A stretch of 64,000 bases of DNA, taken from contig JAJYCL010000003.1 in the NCBI GenBank assembly GCA_021778415.1, positions 62,001-126,000 on the forward strand, read 5' to 3'. The stretch is from a bacterium (GTDB lineage Bacteria > Vulcanimicrobiota > Vulcanimicrobiia > Vulcanimicrobiales > Vulcanimicrobiaceae). The notes beneath the pieces are model-generated. The model was given only the letters and a program-made list of their open reading frames with translations, had not been told where the DNA came from and made no database searches. Below are positions 43,480-51,609 of the stretch, piece after piece (within the stretch, counting starts at the first letter, position 1; each line of letters begins with the position of its first letter). The position numbers and the translations under genes are program-made.

Positions 43480-43865
43480 ACTCCGCTTCCCTGGGCTCGC
43501 CGTAAAAGCTGAGCGGCAAGCCCGCCGCCCTCGCGTTGTAAGGCAAGAAATAAGTCAAAAGGTTCTACTTCGCGGTCGGCGGCGAGTTGCTCGGCGATTT
43601 CGACGATTTTCCGAACGCGGGGCGTCACGAGAATGCCTTCCCAGAGGCGATCGTCGCCCGTCACCAGCGATCGACGAATCTCGGCATGAACCGTGTGCGC
43701 ATCGACGGCGTGCGCGGCAAGAGACGACAAAATGGCCGGGTCGCGCTCCTGGAGCAGCGCTTCGAGCACATGCTCGGCACCCAGATAATAGTGATTATGA
43801 TTGCGACATTCTTGTTCGGCCACCCGGAGCACCCGGCGAGCCGAAGGGCTAAAGCGTTGGAACAA
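43476..43865 (-). CDS. Stand-alone Clp N-terminal-domain protein
   Basis: 129 residues if started at the TTG at 43865; an ATG at 44069 would run through the tRNA and its terminator and cannot be right. The domain FSPSARRVLRVAEQECRNHN with YYLGAEHVLEALLQERDPAI and a second repeat (VTPRVRKIVEIAEQLA, VEPFDLFLALQREGGGLAAQ) is a complete double Clp N repeat without any AAA+ module. Such proteins (ClpS-like adaptors or ClpC N-domain paralogues) may bind substrates for a Clp ATPase. The start codon is inferred. Confidence 0.75.
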   Translation of the reverse strand: MFQRFSPSARRVLRVAEQECRNHNHYYLGAEHVLEALLQERDPAILSSLAAHAVDAHTVHAEIRRSLVTGDDRLWEGILVTPRVRKIVEIAEQLAADREVEPFDLFLALQREGGGLAAQLLRRAQGSGV

Positions 43866-43884
43866 GGTCGTCCGATGCGTTTTC

Positions 43885-43920
43885 TTAGAGAAAAGTCGAG
43901 GGGTTGCGGCTGGCAACCCC
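43885..43920 (-). terminator. Terminator downstream of tRNA-Pro
   Basis: On the minus strand an 8-bp stem, GGGGTTGC with GCAACCCC around a 5-base loop, is followed by TCGACTTTTCTC. It lies 15 bases past the tRNA CCA and before the ClpN gene, a normal factor-independent terminator for the tRNA. Confidence 0.8.
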
Positions 43921-43935
43921 CCGGCGTTTTGAGTA

Positions 43936-44012
<77 letters not shown>

Positions 44013-44095
44013 AAGCCGACGGCAGATTCGGTTCAGGTCACCCGGCTCCTTCATGCAGGGGAAGAACATCGCGATACCGGAAGCACCTGCACCGC

Positions 44096-44794
44096 ATGGA
44101 TAGCGCTCAAACCGTAAAAAAACGGTATCTCATCGTGGGCTGTGGCCGCGTCGGCTCCTCGCTCGCAAAACTCCTCGACGCTGATGGTCATGAGATCATC
44201 GTGGTCGACGATAACCCCTCCGCCTTTAAACGCCTCGGACAAAAATTCGGCGGCCATATTGTTGTGGGAACGGGTATCGATTACGACGTGCTTAAACGCG
44301 CGGGTGCAGCAACTGCAGATGGTTTCGTGGCCGTCACCGATGGTGACAATCGCAACATCATGGCGGCGCTCATTGCCCAACGCATGTTTAAAATTTCGCG
44401 CATCGTTGCCCGCATTTACGATCCTCCGCGCGGACAAATGTACAAAGAACTCGGCATCGAGACGGTCATTCCAACGACGGTCGGCGCGAAAATGATTCGC
44501 GACACGCTGATGGAGGCTCCCTGGGATATCGAACGTTCTTTTGATTTCGGAAAGATGAGTTCGATTGTCGCCTACGTCGGCGAGCGTGCCGTCGGCAAGC
44601 GCATCGACCAAATCGAGAAACCGGGAAAAATTCGGATTGCCGCAATTCGTCGCGGAACGTCGGTCGTTATTGCCTTCGACGAACTGGTATTGGAGCGTAA
44701 CGACGAAATCAACGCGATCGTCGCGCCCGATGCGATTACGGAAGTCGGAAATCTCTTCGAACGCGCAACGACAATCTCAAAGGTGCCTGCATAA
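44096..44794 (+). CDS. TrkA-type potassium channel/transport regulator (first of two)
   Basis: 232 residues. An RCK N-domain (YLIVGCGRVGSSLAKLLDAD, then VVGTGIDYDVLKRAG) is followed by an RCK C-domain (about 150-225). It binds NAD(H) or nucleotides and gates potassium uptake (TrkH/KtrB) or a channel. The next gene is a second protein of the same kind, one base after this stop. No membrane partner is encoded in the window. Confidence 0.9.
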   Translation: MDSAQTVKKRYLIVGCGRVGSSLAKLLDADGHEIIVVDDNPSAFKRLGQKFGGHIVVGTGIDYDVLKRAGAATADGFVAVTDGDNRNIMAALIAQRMFKISRIVARIYDPPRGQMYKELGIETVIPTTVGAKMIRDTLMEAPWDIERSFDFGKMSSIVAYVGERAVGKRIDQIEKPGKIRIAAIRRGTSVVIAFDELVLERNDEINAIVAPDAITEVGNLFERATTISKVPA

Positions 44795-44795
44795 T

Positions 44796-45485
44796 ATGTT
44801 CGTTCTCATTGTCGGCGGCGGAAAAGTCGGCAGCTACTTAACTCGTGCGCTTCTCAATCAGAATCACGAAGTCGTCGTCATCGAAAAAGATGAACGCAAA
44901 GCCAAACTTCTCGACCGCCTCATCGATCGGCAAGTCACGGTCGTAGGTGACGGGTGCGATCCGAACGTTCTTTTGAGTGCCGGTGTCGAGCGCGCCGATG
45001 TGGTGGTTGCCGACACAGGCGATGATGAAGATAATCTCGTTACGACGCTCATCACCAAGAAAAAAACCAAAGCCCGTTGCATCGCGCGCGTCAATAACCC
45101 GCGAAATAAGACGATATTCGAATCGCTCGATACCGTCGATCCGGTAACCGTCATCTCATCGACGGAAATTATCCTCGATGTCCTCAACGAGCACGTCAAC
45201 GCCTCGAAATATGGGGCAGCAATCGAAACGATGCATCTTTTCGGCAAGGGTGAAATGCAACTCGTCAAGTTGACCGTTCCGTTGGATTGCAGTGTCGTCG
45301 GGCGACGATTATCGGAAATTCCATTCCCGCAAAACAGCGTTCTCGTAGCCGTCGAACGCAACGAAGAAATCACGATTCCCAATGGTGAAACGACGATTCA
45401 CGGCGGAGATCGCCTGATGGCCTTGGTGAAAAATGGCGCGGGAGAAAAACTACGCTCGCTCTTCTGCATGAGCACGCCGAGCTAG
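44796..45485 (+). CDS. TrkA-type potassium channel/transport regulator (second of two)
   Basis: 229 residues from ATG 44796, one base after the first gene's stop. RCK N-domain: FVLIVGGGKVGSYLTRALLN with VVGDGCDPNVLLSAG. RCK C-domain from about 145 (LVKLTVPLDCSVVGRRLSEI). The two half-size proteins together give the four RCK units that full-length TrkA has in one chain, so they may form a heteromeric gating ring. The alternative is two separate homomeric regulators. Confidence 0.9.
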   Translation: MFVLIVGGGKVGSYLTRALLNQNHEVVVIEKDERKAKLLDRLIDRQVTVVGDGCDPNVLLSAGVERADVVVADTGDDEDNLVTTLITKKKTKARCIARVNNPRNKTIFESLDTVDPVTVISSTEIILDVLNEHVNASKYGAAIETMHLFGKGEMQLVKLTVPLDCSVVGRRLSEIPFPQNSVLVAVERNEEITIPNGETTIHGGDRLMALVKNGAGEKLRSLFCMSTPS

Positions 45486-45526
45486 CGGCTATCTCGACCA
45501 ACGTCGATGATCAGGTCACGCTTGCG

Positions 45527-46741
45527 CTAATGCGTATGAGTGAAATTCCCGACGCGAACGTCGGATGATCGCATGGCCGCTAAAGCCGCCCGCATTCCGA
45601 TAACGCTTCCTGGCCGACCAACGGCAGAAAAATACGCTTCCGGATCAATATTGAGCGTACGTGTTTGGATCATCGTTGGACGCACACTCTGCAAAAACGC
45701 TGTCATCGCCGCAATTTCGTCGACGGCATCGGTGACGCCGGGATGAGTGAGAAGGTTCAAACTCACGCGTAACTTTGCATCGCACGCCAATCGAATCGAT
45801 TCGAGTACATCGTCGAGCGCATACCCAAGTGGGCGATAATAGGCTGCGTACACCTCAGGCCGAAACGAGTTGAGCGAAATGCGAACGGCCTGCAAGCCGG
45901 CATCAATGCAACGCTGCAGCGACGACGGCATCGAACCATTGGTATTGAGATTGATTGTCCCGTTGCTCACGTTTGCGCGCGTCTTTTCTATGGCCCGAGC
46001 GATCGTCACTGCGCGAAGGAGCGGTTCACCCTCGCAGCCCTGCCCAAAGGAAACGATGCCATCGCCGACGCGTTCAAGATGATGAACCGCGACACGAGCG
46101 ACTTCATCCGCTGCAACTTCTTCGGCTATGCGCGTCTGAGGCGAGGGAACCGTCGACTGATCATCTTGTTCGGAGATACAGCCGATGCATCGCGCATTGC
46201 ATTTCGGCGAAACCGGTAAGGCCGCTTCCCCGCGCTCTAAAAAGACGTTTTGCGCCGTAAAGCAGCCATATTCGCGAGAGCAGAGCGCGACTTGCTGCAA
46301 GACGCGATTCTGCGGATCGGTCGCCATGCGAGCCTCGAGAATCGCTTCGAGTTCGCCGTCGGCAAATTCCCGCGGAGCCCAATCTTCGCTCTCATCGGTT
46401 CGCATAGCCGCAACAAAGAGTTCGTCATCACGTTCGCACGCAAACGTGTAGCCGAACAGTGGGAGCGTCGCAGCATGAGCGTCCGTCTCGTAGGCAGGAA
46501 GAAGTAATCGTGTGTATCCGGCTGGGAGCATTACTGCATGAGTGCTGCGCCTACGTTGAACCCCGCTCGTCGTCTTCGGGTGCCTCCCGGGGAGCACCAT
46601 CGAAACGGTGCCCGGCGGCGCCGCAATGAGATCGTCGTCGCCAACCGTACGTAACATTCCGCCGTCGGCAAGCGGCTCCACGGAGGGATCGAAAAAAATT
46701 CGCCCACGTGCATCGCAATACGAAAGTCCGATACTCACCAT
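45527..46741 (-). CDS. Radical SAM protein of unknown specificity
   Basis: 404 residues. The cluster motif CNARCIGC is near residue 180, after a 170-residue N-terminal domain without a recognised fold. The barrel that follows contains FGQGCEGEPLL, INLNTNGSMP and AVRISLNSFRPEVY, typical of the SAM-binding strands. Substrate unknown. It is 6 bases from dapF on the same strand and may share its operon; a link to tRNA or cofactor modification is possible but not shown. Confidence 0.85.
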   Translation of the reverse strand: MVSIGLSYCDARGRIFFDPSVEPLADGGMLRTVGDDDLIAAPPGTVSMVLPGRHPKTTSGVQRRRSTHAVMLPAGYTRLLLPAYETDAHAATLPLFGYTFACERDDELFVAAMRTDESEDWAPREFADGELEAILEARMATDPQNRVLQQVALCSREYGCFTAQNVFLERGEAALPVSPKCNARCIGCISEQDDQSTVPSPQTRIAEEVAADEVARVAVHHLERVGDGIVSFGQGCEGEPLLRAVTIARAIEKTRANVSNGTINLNTNGSMPSSLQRCIDAGLQAVRISLNSFRPEVYAAYYRPLGYALDDVLESIRLACDAKLRVSLNLLTHPGVTDAVDEIAAMTAFLQSVRPTMIQTRTLNIDPEAYFSAVGRPGSVIGMRAALAAMRSSDVRVGNFTHTH

Positions 46742-46747
46742 TAGGTC

Positions 46748-47554
46748 CTATAACTGCTCTTGTGCAAAGACATCAAAGTATTCATAGTTCGCCGAAAAGA
46801 CGCGCACTGCCGGGCCTTCAAGCAATGCCGAACTGCTTCCATCCCATATGACTCTCAGTCGCCCGCCCGGAACGAGAACATCGACGGGAGAGCGAGCGAC
46901 CCCCAAATTGAGCGCTGCAGCGGCGATTGCGACCGCTCCGGTTCCGCACGCCATGGTTTCACCGACCCCGCGCTCATAATGCCGGGCGCGAATCCGCTGC
47001 GCCGTCTCAACCGCAGCGACATGCACATTGATGCCCTCGCGATATTGCGGAAGTGATGCCAATTCAGCAACGGTCGCATGCAAATCGACATCATCGATAT
47101 CATCGAGAAAAAACACCGCATGCGGATTGCCTAACGAAACAATCGACGGTCCAACGAATTTCGTCTCGCGCGTTGCGATCACCGGGACACCCATGACGAC
47201 GCGAACGAGAAAATCGGGGTCGCGAGAAAGGACATGCGTTTGAATCAGGCCTGCTTTAGTCGCTATACGACGACTATCGCCCTCGCCTCGTTCCGACAAA
47301 TACCGAGCCACGCAGCGAATGCCGTTGCCGCACATCTCGGCTTCGCTTCCATCGGCATTCAAGACTCGCATACTGGCATCGCTGATCGTCCCCTCACCGG
47401 GACCGACGAGCAGGACGCCGTCCGCTCCAACGCCGGCATGCCGGTCGCAAATCATGCGCGCCGCGCGGGTCTCATCGCCGACGGCAAAATCGCGCTCATC
47501 GACCACGACGAAATCATTTCGGGCACCGTGCATTTTTACGAACGGAATAAGCAT
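46748..47554 (-). CDS. dapF: Diaminopimelate epimerase
   Basis: 268 residues, normal length. The two catalytic Cys are in AEMCGNGIRCVARYL and MACGTGAVAIA, and the first strand is FVKMHGARNDFVVVDE. It converts LL- to meso-diaminopimelate for lysine and for peptidoglycan, which shows the wall uses meso-DAP. It follows miaA after 12 bases. Confidence 0.96.
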   Translation of the reverse strand: MLIPFVKMHGARNDFVVVDERDFAVGDETRAARMICDRHAGVGADGVLLVGPGEGTISDASMRVLNADGSEAEMCGNGIRCVARYLSERGEGDSRRIATKAGLIQTHVLSRDPDFLVRVVMGVPVIATRETKFVGPSIVSLGNPHAVFFLDDIDDVDLHATVAELASLPQYREGINVHVAAVETAQRIRARHYERGVGETMACGTGAVAIAAAALNLGVARSPVDVLVPGGRLRVIWDGSSSALLEGPAVRVFSANYEYFDVFAQEQL

Positions 47555-47566
47555 CTGATCCCCGTA

Positions 47567-48466
47567 TTAGGTCCAGCCAAGGAACTCCCTGGCCGCAGCC
47601 TCGACATCGCCTGACTTTATCCATAACGCATAGGGTTCGGACCGAAACCACGTACGTTGTCGTCGCGCATACCGTCGCGTCGCACGAAGAAGATGCTGAC
47701 GAAGCTCATCGTATGTCGCCGCACCCATAAGATAGGCAAGCGCCTGTGGATACCCGACGGCGTTGGCCGCAGGAACTCCGGCACCAATGCGCTCCGCTTC
47801 TTCGACGAACCCAGCGGCGAGCATTGCATCCGTTCGCTTTGCGATACGTGCGTCGAGTTCACTCGTCTCGACATCGAGCACGATTTTCACAAACGCGATG
47901 TTTTGCTGGCGCAACGTCGGCAGGGTCCGTTCTTGAGGAGAAGCCGGAGATAGTGCAATTTCCAACGCCCGACCAATTCGATACGCATCACTTTGTGAAA
48001 TCAAAGCCGCGCGCTGCGGATCTCGGGTCGTCAGCCAACCGTGCAAAAACTCGGGCTCGTGCAAGGTCGATTCGTGCCGGATACGCGCACGAATCACCTC
48101 ATCATGCTCCGGTGCAAGGCGCATGTCACCGCAAAGTGCTCGAATATAGAATCCCGTGCCGCCGACGACGATCGCGCGTTTGCCACGCTGATGAATCGTG
48201 TCGATTGCAGCATGTGCGTCGATGACAAACCGAGCCGCAGAATACGTTTCGTCGGGAGCAAGAAATCCCACGAGGTGATGCCTGACTTCTTGCACTTGTG
48301 CCAAAGTCGGCGCGGCAGTTCCAATGTCCATACCGGCATAAATCTGCCGTGAGTCGGCATTGACGATTTCCGCATCGAATTTTTTTGCGAGATCGATGGC
48401 GAGTTGCGTCTTACCCGAGGCCGTTGCCCCGGCAAGAACGAGGACGCCTGATCGTTGAAAAGACAC
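47567..48466 (-). CDS. miaA: tRNA dimethylallyltransferase
   Basis: 299 residues from GTG 48466, which shares a base with the lipase stop (TAGTG); a longer in-frame start lies inside the lipase gene and would add 22 residues not in the family. The P-loop is GATASGKTQ, then NADSRQIYAGMDIGTA, VVGGTGFYIRAL and the C-terminal AVGYPQAL and RRYARRQRTWF. It adds a dimethylallyl group to A37 of tRNAs reading UNN codons. MiaB, which thiomethylates the same base, is encoded at 54-55 kb. Confidence 0.94.
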   Translation of the reverse strand: MSFQRSGVLVLAGATASGKTQLAIDLAKKFDAEIVNADSRQIYAGMDIGTAAPTLAQVQEVRHHLVGFLAPDETYSAARFVIDAHAAIDTIHQRGKRAIVVGGTGFYIRALCGDMRLAPEHDEVIRARIRHESTLHEPEFLHGWLTTRDPQRAALISQSDAYRIGRALEIALSPASPQERTLPTLRQQNIAFVKIVLDVETSELDARIAKRTDAMLAAGFVEEAERIGAGVPAANAVGYPQALAYLMGAATYDELRQHLLRATRRYARRQRTWFRSEPYALWIKSGDVEAAAREFLGWT

Positions 48467-49596
48467 TACAACGATGCGCTCGTCGGACAATTTTCCTTGG
48501 CCGGCTTCCCGGAGAACCGACGAGCTGCCCACGAAAGCGCTCGCGGCAATGTTTTTCGCAGCAGCGTAAAATGATCGGCACCTGCGACGGTTTCATACTC
48601 GATGTGTCCTCCACGAAGACACAGTCCCAGATCAAGATCTGTCGTCATCGCTGGAGAAACGACGGTATCGGCCGTTCCTTGCAGCAACAGCACCGGTACC
48701 GAAATATGCAAGCGCGTCGGCTCGTTGTTCCGATAATCGTGGAGAAGGCGCGAAAAATCGGCATTTTTCTTAAAAAATGTCGGAGGCGAAATCTGCGACC
48801 ACTGCGGTTTTTTGACGAGTGTCCAATTGCACTCGCGCTGCAAATCCGGCAACATGGCCATTCCCTTTGCGCTGAACAGGTCGGATAGGTGCAAGTGCGG
48901 ATCTTCCGTTGCCATCCCTTCGATCATCATCGGGATGAACAGGAAATAATTTATCGGATCGGAGTACGGAAGAGTATTCAGCAGGATGCCCGAGAGATGC
49001 GATCCCGGCGCGTAGGAAATTGCGCCGAGTAACGTCAGTTCAGGAGCCCATTTTGCGGCGTAAGCGGCGGTGGATAGTGCGGCTGCACCGCCTTCGGAAT
49101 GGCCCATCGCGATCCAGCGTGTTCCAATCTGCGGATCGATCGTGCGCGCCGCTCGGACACTGTCGGTAACATCGCGCATCGCTGCCTGGGCGACAAAATA
49201 CGGGTGAATCCCCAGCGTTCCCTCGCCTTCATAATCAGTTTGCACCACCGCATATCCCGCAGCCACCCAAGCATCGAGCATTCGCTGCTCGCCATCGGGT
49301 TTGGCAAAGCTAGAAGGCGCACACTGCGGTGCATTGCCCGTCGTACCGTGAGCCCACGCGATAATCGGCCACCCGCCCGTAGGCGGTTCGCCACGAGGGA
49401 TCGCTAGCGTCCCGGTCACCGGAACCGTGCTCCCATCTGAAGCGACCGTGGTGTACTCCATGAAAACATTACGCGCCGCACTCGGCAACGCCGCTCCGGT
49501 CGAAAGTACCGACGTGCGCAAGACGATGCCGTCAGCCAACGCCTGACGGCACGTGAGCGACAGAATACTTACGGCCAGGATGAGGAAGCGCTTCAC
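48466..49596 (-). CDS. Secretory-lipase-type alpha/beta hydrolase
   Basis: 376 residues from GTG 49596, where a signal peptide starts (VKRFLILAVSILSLTCRQALA). The nucleophile elbow is GHSEGGAAAL, preceded by WAHGTTGNAP and TDYEGEGTLG; the acid and His lie in LQGTADTVV and AGADHFTL. This is the secretory lipase (LIP) family of exported esterases or lipases. It is followed by miaA with overlapping stop and start, a somewhat odd pairing of a secreted enzyme with tRNA modification. Confidence 0.85.
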   Translation of the reverse strand: MKRFLILAVSILSLTCRQALADGIVLRTSVLSTGAALPSAARNVFMEYTTVASDGSTVPVTGTLAIPRGEPPTGGWPIIAWAHGTTGNAPQCAPSSFAKPDGEQRMLDAWVAAGYAVVQTDYEGEGTLGIHPYFVAQAAMRDVTDSVRAARTIDPQIGTRWIAMGHSEGGAAALSTAAYAAKWAPELTLLGAISYAPGSHLSGILLNTLPYSDPINYFLFIPMMIEGMATEDPHLHLSDLFSAKGMAMLPDLQRECNWTLVKKPQWSQISPPTFFKKNADFSRLLHDYRNNEPTRLHISVPVLLLQGTADTVVSPAMTTDLDLGLCLRGGHIEYETVAGADHFTLLRKTLPRALSWAARRFSGKPAKENCPTSASL

Positions 49597-49721
49597 CGCA
49601 AACGACGATTCGTTGAAATCCTCGGCAGCTACTGCCATCGCGTTTCCACGCAAACGACACGAGTGCGGCTTTTCGCATTCGCCGCGTGGCCTTTATGACG
49701 CTCGCTACGCGCCGTCCTGAT

Positions 49722-49905
49722 TATGCTTCGAGACGCTCGCTGCGCTCGCTCCTCAGCATGACAGAAATTTGTCACCCTGCAAGAGCGCACGCGAGTGCGC
49801 GTCTCGAAGGGTCTGCCGTCACCCTGAGGAGCGCACGCGAGTGCGCGTCTCGAAGGGCATTCTGTCACCCTGAGGAGCGAGCGCAGCGAGTGTCTCGAAG
49901 GGCTG
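49722..49905. repeat. REP/BIME-like palindromic repeat cluster 1
   Basis: Four copies of a unit built as TGAGGAGCG - variable palindrome - CGTCTCGAAGG. One (about 49722-49763) is inverted; three (about 49773, 49819 and 49865) point the other way and begin GTCACCCTG. The inner palindrome varies (GCACGCGAGTGCGC or GAGCGCAGCGAGT). The same unit recurs at 57.6 kb. The cluster fills the gap between mutL and the lipase gene. Confidence 0.85.
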
Positions 49906-49914
49906 CTTGAGATC

Positions 49915-51609
49915 TCACACTCGCTTAAAGAGGCGTGCGAGATCGTCGCCGGCGAGGCGGATGATGGTGGGGCGGCCGTGCGGGCAATGCATCGGGTTTT
50001 CGCATTGTTGCAGCCGCTGCAAAAGTGTCGTCATTTCATCGAACTCGAGCGTCTCGCCGGCAACCGTCACCGAGTGACAGGCGAGCGACGCCCAGACGCG
50101 TTCACGAACGTCGCGTTGCTTCGTCTCCGAACGCAAATCGTCGAGAAAACCGGCAAGATCGAAGGCACGTGCCCGGTAGCCCGCGGGTGTCGCGACGATG
50201 CGATACGTTCGTTCCCCAAAGGCTTCAATATCGAGGCCGCCTTCGCGCAAGATATCGAGCATGCTATCGAGCGCTTCGCTTTGGGTCGCCTCAAGCTCAA
50301 CGACCGTCGGCACGAGCAACGGCTCACTTGGCGCTTTGATTTTTGCGGCGCGAACGATCGCCTCATAGGCGATGCGCTCGTGCGCCGCATGTTGATCGAC
50401 TAAGACGACGGCATCACCGTCGCTGGCTAAAATATAGGTGCGATTAACTTGCGAGAAAACGCGGACGCGCGATCCACTCGAATCGGCGGCATCCGGCTCA
50501 ACACGTTCAAAGAGCGACTGCACGTGCGCAAGGCTCGAATCGATTCCCTGCGGCGCCAACGAAACACCGGGCCAAGAATCACTATGAAGTTGCGAACGCA
50601 GGCGCTGCGTTGCATGCGCATGCAACGTTGCGGTGATGCTGCGACGCACGGCATCGAACACTTGAGTTTGATGGCGCAAACGAACCTCGGCCTTCGCCGG
50701 ATGCACGTTCGCATCGACGCTCTCCGGCGGAAGATCGAGAAACAGCACGCCGTATGGGTTTCGACCGACCATCGCAAACGTGGAATATCCGGCAGTCCAC
50801 GCACTTGCTATGGCGCTATTGCGCACGCTGCGCGCATTCACGAACAGATATTGCATCCGCCGATCAGGACGATCATGCCCCGGCTCGCTGATAAAACCGC
50901 GAATCGATCCGACGAGCGAAGGCGCCGCGTCTTCGCGCAATGGAATGAGATGCAGCGCAGCTTGGCGACCAAATACCCCTGGCAGACGATCCGCAAGGTG
51001 TTCGACCGCCGGAAGCGACCAGATTTCGCTTCCATCGTGACGCAACGTAAAGCTCACCGCGGGATAGGCTAACGCGAACGTCGATAGCCACGACGAGACA
51101 CGATTAAATTCCGCCTGCGCCGAGCGCAAAAATTCACGTCGCACCGGAACATTGGCAAAAAGCTGTTCGGCACGAATGCGCGTCCCTTCCGGCGCGGCAA
51201 TCGGTTCGACTTCGCTATGTTCCTCAGCGTGGGCTTCGATTTTTGCACCAATCTGTGCATCGTGACTCCGTGAAATGATCGATAGGCGAGCGACTGCAGC
51301 GATACTCGCGATCCCCTCACCGCGAAAACCGAGCGTTGCAATCGCTTCAAGATCGTCGGTTCGCACAAGCTTACTCGTTGCGTGCCGACGAACGGCAAGA
51401 GGCAAGTCCTCCGGGCGCATGCCGACACCATCGTCGGAGACGTCGATGAGCGCAACGCCGCCTTCCAACAAATCGACGCGAATCCGCGTTGCTCCGGCAT
51501 CGATAGCGTTCTCTACAAGCTCTTTTACAACCGAAACGGGACGTTCGATAACTTCGCCCGCCGCAATCTGACCGATGGTGACGGCATCGAGGAGACGAAT
51601 CTTAGCCAT
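49915..51609 (-). CDS. mutL: DNA mismatch repair protein MutL
   Basis: 564 residues from ATG 51609, which overlaps the mutS stop (ATGGCTAA). The GHKL ATPase has TIGQIAAGEVIERPVSVVKE, VSDDGVGMRPEDL and LGFRGEGIASIA. The C-terminal domain ends CPHGRPTIIRL. I see no DQHA(X)2E(X)4E endonuclease motif in complete form (VDQHAAHERIAYE is present and could be active). It couples MutS recognition to excision. A much longer upstream reading frame covers mutS and is not real. Confidence 0.95.
   Translation of the reverse strand: MAKIRLLDAVTIGQIAAGEVIERPVSVVKELVENAIDAGATRIRVDLLEGGVALIDVSDDGVGMRPEDLPLAVRRHATSKLVRTDDLEAIATLGFRGEGIASIAAVARLSIISRSHDAQIGAKIEAHAEEHSEVEPIAAPEGTRIRAEQLFANVPVRREFLRSAQAEFNRVSSWLSTFALAYPAVSFTLRHDGSEIWSLPAVEHLADRLPGVFGRQAALHLIPLREDAAPSLVGSIRGFISEPGHDRPDRRMQYLFVNARSVRNSAIASAWTAGYSTFAMVGRNPYGVLFLDLPPESVDANVHPAKAEVRLRHQTQVFDAVRRSITATLHAHATQRLRSQLHSDSWPGVSLAPQGIDSSLAHVQSLFERVEPDAADSSGSRVRVFSQVNRTYILASDGDAVVLVDQHAAHERIAYEAIVRAAKIKAPSEPLLVPTVVELEATQSEALDSMLDILREGGLDIEAFGERTYRIVATPAGYRARAFDLAGFLDDLRSETKQRDVRERVWASLACHSVTVAGETLEFDEMTTLLQRLQQCENPMHCPHGRPTIIRLAGDDLARLFKRV

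Noticed and set aside
49700-49910. Arginine-rich open frames across the repeat block
   Set aside because: They are translations of the palindromic repeats (for example HPEERAQRVSRR), not genes.
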